Origin: Acanthococcus lagerstroemiae
Lineage: Eukaryota > Arthropoda > Insecta > Hemiptera > Eriococcidae
Length of the DNA stretch: 64,000 bases
Assembly: GCA_031841125.1 (NCBI GenBank)
Contig: CM063108.1
Location: forward strand, 41,844,268-41,908,267
Direction of reading: 5' to 3'
Shown here: in pieces, positions 53,425-64,000 of the stretch
Layout of the letters: each line of letters opens with the position of its first letter
Numbering within the stretch: the stretch's first letter is position 1
Notes under the pieces: generated by a model
The model's database searches: none
What the model was told of the DNA's origin: nothing
Seen by the model: only the letters and a program-made list of their open reading frames with translations
Made by a program: the position numbers and the translations under genes

Positions 53425-53600
53425 ATAACCTATGTGGCACAAGCATGAGCTCTAACCTGAATGCAGATAAACAAGCTTAGGGTAACACAGGGGAACATAA
53501 TCAGGAAGATTTTTAATTTAAAACGAAAAGATAAAATCAAAAACACAAGCCTTCGGAAATTGTCCAAAAGTACAAATGTAGGCAATACTATTAAAAAACT
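53425..53600 (+). pseudogene. Fragment of an endonuclease-reverse transcriptase LINE (thumb region)
   Basis: The reading frame gives TYVAQA-stop-ALT (normally TYGAQTWALT), followed by INKLRVTQGNIIRKIFNLKR and KDKIKNTSLRKLSKSTNVGN. This matches the same block as the 45.4 kb LINE (NKIRVTQNAIEQSILGVKKR). It is short, contains stops at its start and has no C-terminal end. Length and order indicate a decayed internal piece. Confidence 0.65.
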
Positions 53601-54060
53601 CCCACTTCCTATCGAAAGTTTCTGGTACGTTTTCGACTCGATCTCCTAAACCATGATTAATTCCCCAATATATTTTACCAAGTTTGGCCCCTCTTAGAAC
53701 GAAATCCTAGATCCACCCTTCGTTCCCAGATATGTTTCTAAAATAGACTCGAGCCTTCCGCTCAGTTTGATAAACATCGAGGAGGTCAAAAACCACGTCA
53801 GATAGAACTGGAAATCCGAAAAAAATCTTTAAAAACTTCGAGAATATTCTTTGTTTGATTAAATCGAGTTCGGAAGAGCTTCTGGGAGAATCCAAGACTA
53901 GTCGAGAAAAGTCTTGAAGAAGTCATGAAAGATTTTAAACAAGTTTAGACTAGCAATGAGCAGTCTCAAAGAGTTTAAACTTTAAAACGATACAGCAGTT
54001 AGAAAAAAGTCTTAGCGAGTCAGAAAAAGGTTTCAGGGATTCCCAAGGGTGTTCAACAAA
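53601..54060. repeat. Unassigned sequence ending in AAGTCTTGAAGA-type minisatellite
   Basis: From 53890 short words AAAGTCTTGAAGAAGTC, AGTCTCAAAGAGTTT and AAAAGTCTTAGCGAGTC recur, as in the other minisatellite blocks. 53601-53890 has no recognised feature. Confidence 0.4.
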
Positions 54061-55080
54061 AGTGAAATTGTGCCAAAAATAGGATCAGAAGGGGAAAAAT
54101 GTAATCAAAGGTTTCTCTTCACGATTGTATAGGTACTGGCCTTCAAAATATGGGGTGAAAATGCACAACCCCTACCGTGAGTCAGTCCGCCTCCACAGGG
54201 GGCAACAACGTCCAAAATGCAGTTTTCCCGCTTTATCTCGAAAATGAAGCAAGAAACGGAAAAAAGTGAGCAGTACAAAATAATTCTACATAAAATTTCC
54301 TATACGAAATGTTCTATACATTTTTCTGTAAAACACTTATTATGTAATTTGTTATTATTTATAAATTAGGTGTACAACTGCTGTAACTACTACGAATGTA
54401 TGCCGCAGTCATTTCAAAATATGAAATGTCCAACCGACGACTTATGTTTTGAATTACACACTAATAAATAATTTTGTGGCGTGCTGTATTTCGAACATTA
54501 TTAAAAGCATAAATTTTTGAATTTACATGCACTGTTGTTTACATTTACTTAGTCGTAATGTTCTTTAAATTTGTGTGAATTCATGAGTGGTAGCATACAA
54601 TGGAAGGGAAAGTAACAGAATTGTAAGAACGGTCTTCAAATGTCGTTAATACATGTACCGAGGTTGAGAAAGAGCGAAATTCGTCACAAAACGTGTCTTC
54701 CGCGGCTGCCGAACAACATGCAACCGCACAGCACTTCACTTGGTGGTACCTTCAGTTTTAACGTTATATTACAGATTAACTATGCGTTTTAGGAGGAAAA
54801 CGTAAATAACCATTTTTGTAGGGAATTGTATATTAAATCATGTATTACTCTTCAAATTTTTTCATATCACGCGTTATTATCGAGATAAAGCAAAAAAAAA
54901 CCTGAAATTTGGACGTTGTTGTCCCTTGTGGATGCGGACTGACTCGAGGTAGGGGTTGTGCATTTTCGCCCCATATTTTGGAGACCAGTACCTATACAAT
55001 CCTGAAGAGAAACCTTTGATTACATTTTTTTCCCTTTCAAAACACAACTTCACTGGGCTAATAGAGTCAGATCGGAGCCA
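54060..55080. mobile_element. Element with long (about 190-bp) terminal inverted repeats
   Basis: 54096-54250 and the reverse complement of 54880-55032 share long exact runs such as ATGTAATCAAAGGTTTCTCT, GATTGTATAGGTACTGG and GAAAATGCACAACCCCTACC. Weaker similarity extends outward by about 30 bases (AGTGAARTTGTG). The 630-bp centre is AT-rich. Long inverted arms with an AT-rich core fit a foldback or long-TIR MITE. Borders and target duplication are not resolved. Confidence 0.75.
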
Positions 55081-55137
55081 ATCATTACAATGGAGTCCAT
55101 CGGCAAGTTTTCGGGAAAATTCGACCATCGTTTTCAT
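54877..55137 (-). CDS. Open frame overlapping the right inverted arm, unknown
   Basis: Eighty-six codons, ending SRKLADGLHC...REKNVIKGFSS, then LYRYWSPKYGAKMHNPYLES and VRIHKGQQRPNF. The left arm, read on the plus strand (54098-54253), encodes the same peptide in the corresponding frame (LYRYWPSKYGVKMHNPYRES, VRLHRGQQRPKC) with a stop just upstream. Most replacements are conservative (V/A, L/I, R/K). I do not recognise the protein. It could be a coding exon captured in the arms of an inverted duplication, or chance openness of an arm sequence. Confidence 0.3.
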   Translation of the reverse strand: MKTMVEFSRKLADGLHCNDWLRSDSISPVKLCFEREKNVIKGFSSGLYRYWSPKYGAKMHNPYLESVRIHKGQQRPNFRFFFALSR

Positions 55138-56470
55138 TCTTTCTCTGTTTTCTTCTCTCCGTTCTCTTTATTTATACTTCCCCTGTTCATAAATCTAATA
55201 TTTTCAGATATCCCCTTCCAGCGAATTACCCCGGGACATGCATCTCCCCTTTGGCCTCTTACGTAAGAATGGCTCTGTACACGTTGTCATTGTTAGTAGA
55301 TTACATTCTACGATTGAATACGAACACATAGTCGAGTGGAGGCATGGTGGCCGCGAACAGCGCCCGCTAATTTCTCGCAAAAACAAAAAGGTCAACATTC
55401 TCCGGGAGCAAAAAATAGGCTATGTGGCAAAGCTCTGCTATATATATTTATTTACACGTAAAAAAAAGTAAGATGTAACCTCGAAGGCGGGTTGTGTTGA
55501 TTCCATCTGCCGACAAATCCGGTAGCATTCCTCGTTATTCTACTCGAGTATTATTACCGGCTTACATAATGCACGCCTCAAAGATGTATCAGTTCGAACA
55601 TCGCGTGCTTGCGACCGTGCGTGGCATGCACATCACGTACTCACATTTTAATACGTACGCCGCTCCGCGCCAAGGGACGATGATCACAATCCGCCGTAAT
55701 ATCGGCAACAATTTATTCGAGTTATCATACATACTCGGGTATATGCATTTTCGTTTATATAGCCGTGGTCGCGATACTTTTCATCTATAGCACCTTCATC
55801 TCGCTGCCTCCCTCGCACTCGTGTCTCCTCCATTCGTGCTCGAGCGTAGGTGCAGAACCTCAACGCCGTACTGGCGGTTTTCCACGCCGGTCTGGTAGCT
55901 CTAATCGCATCCGCGAATCTGAGGAGTTGCAAAGCGCCTTTTTTTTTCTTCTCTGTCTCCGTCCTCTCTCTGTCTTTCTGGATTCCTTCGAACACCAGCC
56001 ACAGCTTATAACGCGATGCACTCGCCGGGTACACGCTCTGCCTAAAACGTATACGAACCATTGCGTAAGGTTGGTACGCGTTGCCATCTAGCCGATATCG
56101 GCACTTTTTCGCGCACTCAAATGGTGGCGAGGTTACGTCATGGCCAATTAAAAGCCATTTTGTAATTGGGCCTTGTCGATGGCGGGAAAGACAACAACGG
56201 CGAACCGAATGTCTCTCTTTCTTCACCGACGGCGACGCCACTTGGTCGTAGGATTTTCCCGTCGTAGGTGAAATCGCGTGCTGCGCTCAGTCTTTTGTCT
56301 GCAACTTGGACGGTTCATCGTTATGTTCCTGGTGGTTTTTTCTCCGCCCTGTTCATCGCTGGTGATGGTGATTTCAAAACAGTCAACGTAGGCTGAGCGG
56401 ATTCACATGTTATTTCTTCACACATCATCTCGGTACAAAATAAGCATTCAATTTACGAATACTGATCAAC
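55081..56470. other. Unassigned sequence, partly CG-rich
   Basis: 55480-56300 is richer in CG, with a 185-codon open frame on the minus strand (55684-56241) of low-complexity basic composition. There are no motifs I recognise and no gene structure that I can support. Confidence 0.3.
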
Positions 56471-56475
56471 TGTGA

Positions 56476-56655
56476 AAAGCGAAGTTATGGTTTTCCTAGG
56501 AAGAGACCCAGTAAGGTCCAAGATTGTCATAAATGGGTGCACAACGGAACAGGTGAACAGCGTGAGGTACCTCGAAATCAAATGCTCCTATTTGGGCGAG
56601 ATTGATGTAAGTAATAAAATAACCAAGTTACTTAAGTGGCTGGACTCATAAGCCA
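56476..56655 (+). pseudogene. Reverse transcriptase fragment of a LINE
   Basis: The plus strand reads KSEVMVFLGRDPVRSKIVIN, GCTTEQVNSVRYLEIKCSYL and GEIDVSNKITKLLKWLDS, followed by a stop. This corresponds to the region after the YADD box in arthropod endonuclease-reverse transcriptases (TKVMAF.G..P.R.KI.IN....E.V..F.YLG...SY). It is a short piece, opposite in strand to the adjacent endonuclease fragment, so it is a separate insertion or an inverted remnant. Confidence 0.7.
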
Positions 56656-56689
56656 CATAGTAGCGGGAAATAACGCAGGTATCGGTTCA

Positions 56690-57845
56690 ATATGCCGTCT
56701 ACCATGGGTTCAGATCTTTTGTAATCTACTTTTTCATGACTGCAATCTACCAAAGTCGAAAAAGCATCATGTCTTTGGTCTTGTTTTTGAGCTGGTGTTT
56801 CTTGATTTCTTTGCAGATCGCTTCTTTCCTCTTCCTTTTATCCTGATGTTCTCCAGCCAGGTCTTTCCGCCTCTTGATTGTCCTCCATGTATCATCCGCG
56901 ATCCATACCTTCCTCGTTTTGGCTGGTTTCGGTACCATCCTTGCCGCTGTTTCTAGGCTCTCTTTCATGTTTCCTCGGCATTTAAGTCCGGGATTTCTCT
57001 TTGGGCAGCGAGTTTTCCAGGTTTTCCTTGACTGCGGTTTTGTTTACAGGGTTCTTCAGTAAGTACCATCTATTTTCAATCCCATTGTGCTTTTTCTTCG
57101 TTCTTAGTCTTGGAGCTATATCTGCTACTAGTAGCTGGTGGTTGCTACCGCAGTCTTTTCCTGGGTACGTTTTAGTATCCCATATTGATATTTTCTAGCG
57201 GTTGCTCACCACAAAGTAATTTATTTGATTTCGATATATCTCTCCTGGGGACCTCCAGGTGTACAATTTCTTCGGATGATGTCAGAAGTTCGTGCTGGCT
57301 ACAAATAGTTCCCTGTCTAGGCAGAAGTCTATTAATTTGTCACCTCTCTCGTTCCTCTCACCGATATCCCATCTGCCTATTACGTGGTTCAAATCTGCGT
57401 TATGGGCGGGTTTTCCTATTTTAGCATTGAAATCTTCCACGAGTATGGGGATTTCTCTGAAGGATACATTTCCTAAGATTTGGCTTAATTCGCTGTAAAA
57501 GTTCTCTATGTCATCATTCTCGGAATCTGCGGTTGGTGCATAGACTAGTATGAGACACAGATTTGTTTAGCTCTTATTTTCAGCATCATCATGCATACAT
57601 TAATTGTGTCGTAGCCGATGATTGAGTCCGTCCATCTTTTCGCTATGATGAAGGCTACACCGCCCGGTGCATGTCGTCACTTCTTGAGAAGCACATTCTG
57701 TTTCTATTAGCGGCGTTGAAATGTCCGCTTTGTTTCCAGTGAGTCTCTGATAGTCCAACTATGTCCAGCTGCTCAGTCTCTTTTTCCACGATTGCGAGTT
57801 TGGCTGTTCCTTTCAGCCCCGCACATTCCATGTGCCGATCACTAA
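56690..57845 (-). pseudogene. Endonuclease domain of an RTE-like LINE
   Basis: Reading the minus strand from 57840: VIGTWNVRGLKGTAKLAIVE (the N-terminal WNVRG block with the metal-binding Asn), LDIVGLSETHWKQSG (SETHW, with catalytic Glu), then shifted frames giving a YAPT-like segment, EDFNAKIGKP (normally GDFNAKIG; the Asp-x-Asn pair is kept but Gly is Glu), WRSPGEIYRNQINYFVVSNR (normally W.SPDG..RNQIDYI, where the catalytic Asp is Asn here), and the linker to about 56690 (KTRKVWIADDTWRTIKRRKD). This is the APE-type nuclease that nicks the target. Stops and frameshifts are frequent. No reverse transcriptase follows on this strand. It may be the missing half of the family represented at 36.95-37.78 kb. 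Confidence 0.82.
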
Positions 57846-58128
57846 AGGGAAAAGGTTTTGCCTAAATCTCGATCTATTTTGGAAAACGTTATCTAGATAA
57901 AACTAGAAAATCAAAGAAAATTAATCTCATTGAAATATTTTACAAAACGTTGTCGAGTTATAAATCTAAATTAAGCAGTCTTCATCTTCTCTTTGTCTTG
58001 ATACGAACCTAACGACAATCAAACATTTATTGTCAGTCTAGGAACATACACAACAAAAAAGTAGAAAATCTTTTTGTTTTACGGCGCACTAATTACACGT
58101 ATTTACACGACCACGAAGGTGAAATTGG
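57846..58128. other. Unassigned sequence
   Basis: No feature supported. Confidence 0.35.
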
Positions 58129-58146
58129 CCCCATTGGGTGAATGTT

Positions 58147-59124
58147 TGGTGGAGCGTATGGCGATGTACGCATGACAAAGTGGCTACCAGATACCGCACC
58201 CCTGGCCCCAGAAACTACCCTTTCGAGTATCGCATTAGTGACCAGAGGAATGCATCAAGGCTGGCCCAAGCTCCCATTTCACCTTTTCATTTCGGATTCG
58301 CGCAGTCCTGCCAGGGCGACTATATGACACTACAGACCAAGGCAACGCTCAGCGAGCATTAATGTGGAATTCGGGTACACCATAACCGGACGCGCTTCCT
58401 TCCTTCACCCCTCACCTCCTCATCTTGGTATGTGTAGCGACGCAAGAAGGTGGTGACGTCGGAATGAACACTGCCCGGGGGTCCGCATCAGCTACTGCAG
58501 CTCTAGGATGGTACAGAGTCATCGTGTCCAGTGTGGGCTGAGCTTTGTATGTTAGCCCTCTGCCTCGACCACTCTGTCTGCATATTTTTCTTCATGATGG
58601 TCGATACAAAGGCCGATACCCGGTTCCACCCGCTTCCACTCTTCAGCATTTCCGGAACCAAGGTGTCCGATGCGAGACGGTCGATCACGCTGTCGCTGTT
58701 GTAACTGGGACTGATCTTTGTTACCGCCCCGCGCCTCTCCTGCTCCCAGGCCTCACACTCGAACAGAGTGAGTCAGGGATTGTCCTCCGCCCCTCACTTA
58801 CAGTGCGTGCACACGGAGCTCGGCTCTATCGCCATCCAATGTAAGTAAGAGCCGAAGCATTCATGGCTGCTCAGGACTTGGGTCAGGTGGAAGTTCAGTT
58901 CCCCATGGGATCTGCTTGCCCACTGATCGAGGTTGCGACGTATCAGCGCTTGGGTCCACTCACCCTTAATCAACTGCTGGGCCAATGCGTCCATCCACTT
59001 ACGTAACGTGGACTGCTGGATATCCGACTAGCCCCGAAGTGCTTCCCGTTTCGTCTGAACTCTCTTCTTTGCACCGTATACCTCAGCTATTCCGCCAACC
59101 TTGAGTTCGATCTGTGGTATACAT
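58147..59124 (-). mobile_element. R1-like LINE, 5'-truncated, with 18-bp target duplication (copy 6)
   Basis: CCCCATTGGGTGAATGTT (58129-58146) and CCCCACTGGGTGAATGTT (59125-59142) flank the copy, 17 of 18 bases identical. Minus-strand coding from 59120 reads IELKVGGIAEVYGAKKRVQT, KGEWTQALIRRNLDQWASRS and HLTQVLSSHECFGSYLHWMA, the knuckle EPSSVCTHCK, then IDRLASDTLVPEMLKSGSGW and SAFVSTIMKKNMQTEWSRQR. The 3' UTR ends at the family terminus (plus strand TGGTGGAGCGTATGGCGATG). Stops and frame changes show decay; in the LSGHGCF block Gly and Gly/Cys context is altered (LSSHECF). It gives the true 3' end and shows insertion outside the rDNA. Confidence 0.9.
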
Positions 59125-59142
59125 CCCCACTGGGTGAATGTT

Positions 59143-61590
59143 CGAGGAGATCGAACGGAATTCCACTTAGAATAAGAAATATTTCGATCGATAAGTATTC
59201 GTGTCGATAATGTCAAAATTTTGTTGACTAGATTATGACTTTTGGTATTTTGTGGTGACCCTCTCCTCTCCAATGTACATTTTTGTATAAATCTTTTTGC
59301 CTAGCTACTTTCTACATAACACAATGCGGAAGTCTTATAAACGTCTTTCATCTTCTGCATTCCTGTACCTACTTCCGATACGTGATCTTTTCAAAACCAC
59401 GTTCTTCTTTTTCTTTTTCTTCTTCTCATGACTCACTCTCCTTTTTCTCCCTCGATCGGTCAAGTTGGACGTCCGAAGAACTCTTATCTTGCAAAACGCG
59501 AAAATTCTGCAATTACTTGTCTAAATCGATTTCCAAGAACTAAGTTCTAAACATCGTTAGATGTCATTGCAGACGTGAATTTCCACCACCGTTTCCATCT
59601 CGTGTACGCTGCTCATCTTCGAAAAAAATCGAATTGACTTTTTAAAAAATTTAACTTCAAGAAAAAACGAATGCAGAGAGGTATGATGTTCAAAATGCTT
59701 TCTTCCTTCACCTGCCAAACACCGCCGGTATAGTTTCCAGCCAAGACAAATTGGATTTGTGAAGAAAACGTGAACGTCGTTGAAGTCGAAAATTTGAGAA
59801 ATGTTCGACATCCCTTACCCCTTCAGATCCACCTTACGAATAGAGCAGGTTACAGTAGTTCACATCCCAGGAGCCGTTCGTTATTCGTGAAGGTAATTTG
59901 TACGATCAGCACTAAACCATAAGGCACAGCCAGAGCAGACCGAGATACCCTCCATTCGGTTTTAAATGAGAATCTTATTCGTAACTGTAAACTATCCGAT
60001 TTGTAATCGTTTCCTGGTACCGTAGAGATGAAAGATCGGTTAATGGATTTTGCGGGCATGGTTCTGTTGGTGTGTGCATTGGACTGCATCGCGCCGCATA
60101 TACGATACACGAATCGAAGATGACATTCGCCCGGTATCTCGCGGGGAGAAATCGTGAAATGTGTGGGATGGTGTGGAATAGTCTTGTTCACACATCACGA
60201 ACTTGACACCTATCGCGTACACTATATATGGGATAACACACCGACGGTTAAACTTGTCTCGTTTTAAATATAATAAATTACAAGTGTGTTTATTTTTTTT
60301 TCCGGTTGTATCAATGTGTATGGGTGACGCATAAGCATATATGTACTTTGCGCAGTGGTGTACTATGCGGTATGTGTACGGTGACTTACATCCACTATAC
60401 ATACAAATTCATTAGTACGTAAAAACACACAAACGCACACTTTCATCCGCAAGTATGAGTTAGATGATCAGCGGGCTCATCGCGACCGTGTGAAAAAAAA
60501 AACAAATTGCGAGAGAGGTAAGTTGGAAGTGAACAAAACGGATGCGCTTTTCACGTTTGAGCTTCGACGTTAGTCGAATTATTTGATCAGAAACGCACGT
60601 TTCCTCGGGAAGTTAATTTAAAGTACACATCATCCATTACTGGACGTTATTAAAGGCACGCGACTCGACATAATTGTAATGTGTTTCAGTACTTGCGTTA
60701 TTTGCTTATTATATCTGGCTCGGATGGCTCGGTTGGAGGGAAATAGAAGAACACGAAGTGTACCGGCATTGACTCCGCAGATACCAGAAAAAGGTACATC
60801 TGATCAAGACCACTCAAGAATTACATCGGCATTTCTTATTGGTCACTCGAACCTGTGTGGAAGCGAGGAAGTCGCGCACCTAACCGGACCTAATCGCAAT
60901 TCAAAGAATACGAAATTATCCGCAAAAGCGAGCCCGCGAGTCCTGGCTCGTGTTCGCGGTATGTCTCCGCATTCCGATTACCGCTCGGGAGCCGGTGCGT
61001 GTTTGTTCCATTAGGAAGATACTTTCGTGTTTATAAAAGGGTCAGTCGTATTAAATGACGAATGTCACGCACGACCGCTACATAATAGCGATTACCCGAG
61101 CCATGGGCGAGTGCTACCTGTGAATCATCCCTTTTATTTTAACCTTATAGCTTCCGTTTATCGTTGACCTTCTGAAAATGCACTGTTATAACGAGATGAA
61201 TTTGCTCGTAATTTTTTCATCTGATTACGCCACCTTCTTTTTTAGAGTGCCGTACGCGATTGTCGCGCGTAGCGATCACCCGAAGCTACCATGAAGTGGG
61301 GTTACTTTGAACATGTTTCGCTATATTTTGCTATATTTCGCTTTGTGAGCGTGACTACACTGATTGTAGAGAAAAAGTCTTCAAGCCATGGTTTTACGTC
61401 CAATTTATTCGATCAATTTATGTTTTGAAATGTCTTACAACTTGTTAGTGAAAGTGTACAACTCAGTATGAAGATGTGTTCAAAGTTACCTCGAAATCCG
61501 ACTCTTCATACAAACAATAGGACAGCTGCATACCAATGGGCCTTGAAGAATTGTGAAGTCATTCATGAAGCGGGAGACGGCTCATCTTCA
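59143..61590. other. Unassigned sequence
   Basis: No supported gene. Open frames at 59850-60402 (minus) and 60679-61014 (plus) have no recognised domain. No tRNA or snRNA signature was found. Confidence 0.35.
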
Positions 61591-61593
61591 GTG

Positions 61594-62540
61594 TATTCAA
61601 AAAGTTCCGGGACTAACGCTATCTGTTAGCCAACGTCGGAACTATGCAATATCATTCCTTAGCTACCCAAAATTGAAATGTCAGTGCTGTAACATCATGT
61701 AGGGACTGACTGTGTTCCTTAGAAGTGACGTGTTTTCGTTCCCTCGTCACAATGGAGCCGGCATGCGCACACAAATTTGAAATTTTGTTTCAAAATTGGA
61801 AAAAGTGGTTCGATAACATTCGAATTGTTAGAAACCGCGTATTCGCGTTTGGACGCTAAAGAGTCGCTCTCTAGCGGCCTAATGAAATGCGGCGCACTGA
61901 TTGGTGTATTTGGACAAAAAGAGGATCAGTGACAAAAATGTTCTAAAAAAAAACAACTGAAGTTGGGCTCATCTGAAAAAGGAAATGTTAAGAGCTGACA
62001 CTTTAGTTCCCTTCAGTTTTCCATAAAAAACAATGCTGAAGATGCTAGAGCTCATTTTACTTTTAAATATTTTTATATGGTAAAAATACCTTGGTTGTCT
62101 TTTCGTCCACGACACTAGCGCACCTTCAAGAGTGTCCAAATATCAATGGGGATGATTGTTAAAGCCGAGGCAAGGTTTCCAGTGGTATGCGCTCGCTGGA
62201 GAATGATCTGCGAGAGGAGCGTCCTTCCACTTTCTTTTTTCGATTCTCGCAGGATTATCCACGACGAATTTGTGCCTCCAGGCCAAAAAGTAAACGCAGC
62301 ATCCTACAAAGATGTCATGGAACGACTTTTGAAGTAGATTCGACGCGTGAGACCGGGATCGTACCGCATCGGTGATTTTTGCCTTTTGCAAGAGACACAA
62401 CACAATGCCCCAGCCCATTCCTCGACACTCGTCACTCAGTTTTTGGCTCAAAAGTCAGTCTTCACGATTCACCATCCGCCTTACTCAGCAGATCTGGCTC
62501 GGTTAGAGTTTTTTTTATTTCCTAAACCATAAGAAACTAG
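61594..62540 (+). mobile_element. Mariner-family DNA transposon remnant
   Basis: The left end TATTCAAAAAGTTCCGGGAC begins with TA and has the look of a mariner terminal repeat. The transposase remnant follows (next entry). The right terminal repeat was not found. The sequence beyond 62540 is unassigned, then a LINE tail is inserted at 62645. Confidence 0.65.
61752..62532 (+). pseudogene. Mariner transposase, inactivated
   Basis: A start ATG at 61752 leads to HKFEILFQ and, one frameshift later, KIGKSGSITFELLETAYSRL, the N-terminal helix-turn-helix region. After a degenerate middle (61900-62130), the C-terminal half reads SVLPLSFFDSRRIIHDEFVP, PGQKVNAASYKDVMERLLK, then a stop, RVRPGSYRIG, HNAPAHSSTLVTQFLAQKSV and HHPPYSADLARLEFFLFPKP. 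These match the mariner order FFD..G.vH.EFvP.GqtVNa.yY..vL.rL, then HDNAPAH and PPYSPDLAPxDFFLFP. Two catalytic positions are lost: the Asp of HDNAPAH is His here and the Asp of APxDFFLFP is Glu. Stops and frameshifts confirm a dead copy. Intact mariner transposases are about 340-350 residues. Confidence 0.85.
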
Positions 62541-62629
62541 ACTTTAGCCTTCTTGATTCCGTTAAGACAATAAAATCATTCGCTCATGAAATGAATGGGA
62601 AAGTAAGCTGTGAGGCCAAAGGGTAGATA
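62541..62629. other. Unassigned sequence
   Basis: Short stretch between the mariner and the LINE tail; nothing recognised. Confidence 0.3.
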
Positions 62630-62644
62630 CAAGTATAATGGAAT

Positions 62645-62756
62645 TCCCTCCGGTCACTGACGCGATGCTCGAAAAGGGTAGTTCCGGTGGCCGGGGGTGC
62701 GGTGTCATAGGGGCCACTTTGGCATGCGTGCATCGCCATACGTCCCACCACACACC
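62645..62756 (+). mobile_element. Very short R1-like LINE 3' end with 15-bp target duplication (copy 7)
   Basis: CAAGTATAATGGAAT lies at 62630-62644 and again at 62756-62770, a perfect duplication (the C may be shared with the element). Between them are about 112 bases of the family 3' UTR, from GTCACTGACGCGATGCTCGA to CGTCCCACCACACACC. It defines the 3' terminus of the family precisely and is the shortest copy in the window. Confidence 0.92.
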
Positions 62757-62770
62757 AAGTATAATGGAAT

Positions 62771-64000
62771 GATTGAGTTGAAATTTTGAGAAGCCAGGAA
62801 GTGTAAGCGCAACTTCGATACTAATATTGCTACTGAAATTAGAACCAGTTGGAGAGTGATGGGCCGCTGCTCAAGGTCACGATAATAGTCAAGATGAACA
62901 CCAAAATAATACATTATACATAATCTTTCTATACTTAATTTCCATGCAATCGGCAGCCATGCGAAATTCAAGTAAACAGTAAATATATTTTGCACAAATT
63001 TAAGCTAAATTTACTCAATATTAAAGTCATATCGCTACTACCCTTCTACCTATCACCCGCCTCAACTGTAACGGTAACTGAAGTTTTTTCATGAAAAATA
63101 AGCCATTTCCTTTTCTCCCATTTTGAAGGACAGTGGGTATCTAGCTTATTTGCGCCGCTATAGAATAAAAGGCTGCAACCAGGCGCAACCAACTAGACAA
63201 GATACTAGAAGGCTGAATGCTTGAAGCTGAAGTAAAAAGGCAGGCTCGCCAGCTTTCTCTTATAAATCTATTGTGTTTTTTTTTGTGTTTTTTTTAGAAG
63301 TGAAAACATTACTACTAGCTTTTTAGCTTGTTCACAACAGATTCTCTGGTGTAAATTGGGATGTTTTACTAGGAGAACGAAGTACCCAGAAGGCTTTATG
63401 AAATTTTACAGGATAATAAACGACGTGCTCACTAGTTACACAATGATGCCGGAGCAGAGGTAAGGAGCAGTTGCCCACTCATGACTTCCAAAAGTAAGGT
63501 CATGTGGCTGCGCCACATCGCAAAAAGTTTCGTCTAGGGGCTGTGGAAATGTAGCCCTCCAGAATGAAAATTTTACTCAACAAACCCATTTTCCATTTCA
63601 GGTAGTAATCTCGACTCAATTTACAAGTTCCCAGTGACGTGCCAGTTAATGTATCAGATTGAGACGGTGAGTTACCTTACATTGACAATGTGTTCACATA
63701 AGCAGCTCGATTAAATGGATGAATACTAGTTACGGTAAGGCGAAACAGAGTATTTAAAAATACCTTTTTTCTAATACGGATTGTCATTAACATAATTAAC
63801 ATATTTAAAGTGTAAGACTTTTTTTCCTCGCAAAGTAATTTGTAAATCGCTGAGTCATCGGGATACTATTGTTTCGGGAACAAAATTTAACAGCATCTCG
63901 TAACCACATCGACGCGAATATTCGCCTTAATTGCGTCTGAGCGTTTGACATTTGACCGTCGGGGGAGGAGGGGAGCCGAATAAAAGAAGAAAATAATAAA
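62771..64000. other. Unassigned sequence to the window end
   Basis: No gene or repeat supported. T-rich tract at 63273-63295. Confidence 0.4.

Noticed and set aside
55684..56241. 185-codon minus-strand open frame in a CG-richer block
   Set aside because: Low-complexity basic composition, no motif, no flanking exon signals.
1..64000. CRISPR array, bacterial operon, rRNA, prophage
   Set aside because: No regularly spaced identical repeats with unique spacers, no dense coding, no rRNA landmarks; the window is clearly eukaryotic repeat DNA.

Overview
This is a gene-poor, AT-leaning piece of animal genomic DNA, most probably from an insect. The evidence is its repeat content: a CsRn1-type LTR element with a tRNA-Trp-like primer site, jockey-like, I-like (RNase H-bearing), R1-like and RTE-like non-LTR retrotransposons, hAT, mariner/Tc1 and integrase-related DNA elements, many miniature inverted-repeat elements and a tRNA-derived SINE. 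I find no bacterial or viral operon, no rRNA, no canonical tRNA gene and no clearly intact host gene. The one weak host-gene candidate is a short acidic C-terminal reading frame at 8726-8956, followed by a polyadenylation signal. I cannot name the species.

Layout. 0.7-2.8 kb: an internally deleted CsRn1-like LTR retrotransposon. 3.9-4.2 kb: a Tc1-like remnant. 6.4-8.7 kb: an I-like element on the minus strand, split by a jockey-like fragment on the plus strand; the uninterrupted homologue is at 27.2-28.2 kb. 9.4-9.7 and 12.5-12.8 kb: MITEs. 14.0, 20.1, 28.2, 38.5, 52.2, 58.1 and 62.6 kb: 5'-truncated ends of one R1-like LINE family, two of them with clear target duplications. 16.9-20.5 kb: old AT-rich tandem arrays holding a tRNA-derived SINE. 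23.2-26.7 kb: a jockey-like element whose endonuclease region is split by a GC-rich solo LTR (23535-24944). 29.3-30.0 kb: a dispersed repeat, called family A here, with a second SINE inside it. 30.8-32.5 kb: a hAT transposase C-terminus cut by an element with TGTTACGCCG termini that carries an integrase-associated tail. 36.5-38.1 kb: a second family A copy hosting a hAT MITE with a perfect 8-bp duplication and an RTE-like LINE. 40.2-41.5 kb: a TE-associated protein fragment and 180-bp tandem repeats. 44.1-44.6 and 46.6-48.3 kb: two foldback elements built around repeated short motifs. 48.6, 51.4 and 54.1 kb: further inverted-repeat elements. 53.4, 56.5 and 56.7-57.8 kb: LINE coding fragments. 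61.6-62.5 kb: a dead mariner.

How the parts relate. Nothing here forms a working pathway. The value lies in the insertion history: several nested insertions can be polarised because an empty homologue exists in the same window. The most unusual item is the solo LTR. It carries a 114-bp tandem duplication in which all changes in three predicted stems are compensated, suggesting that a folded RNA or DNA structure was maintained. All coding calls are by eye from translated motifs; family names for decayed fragments are assignments by resemblance.
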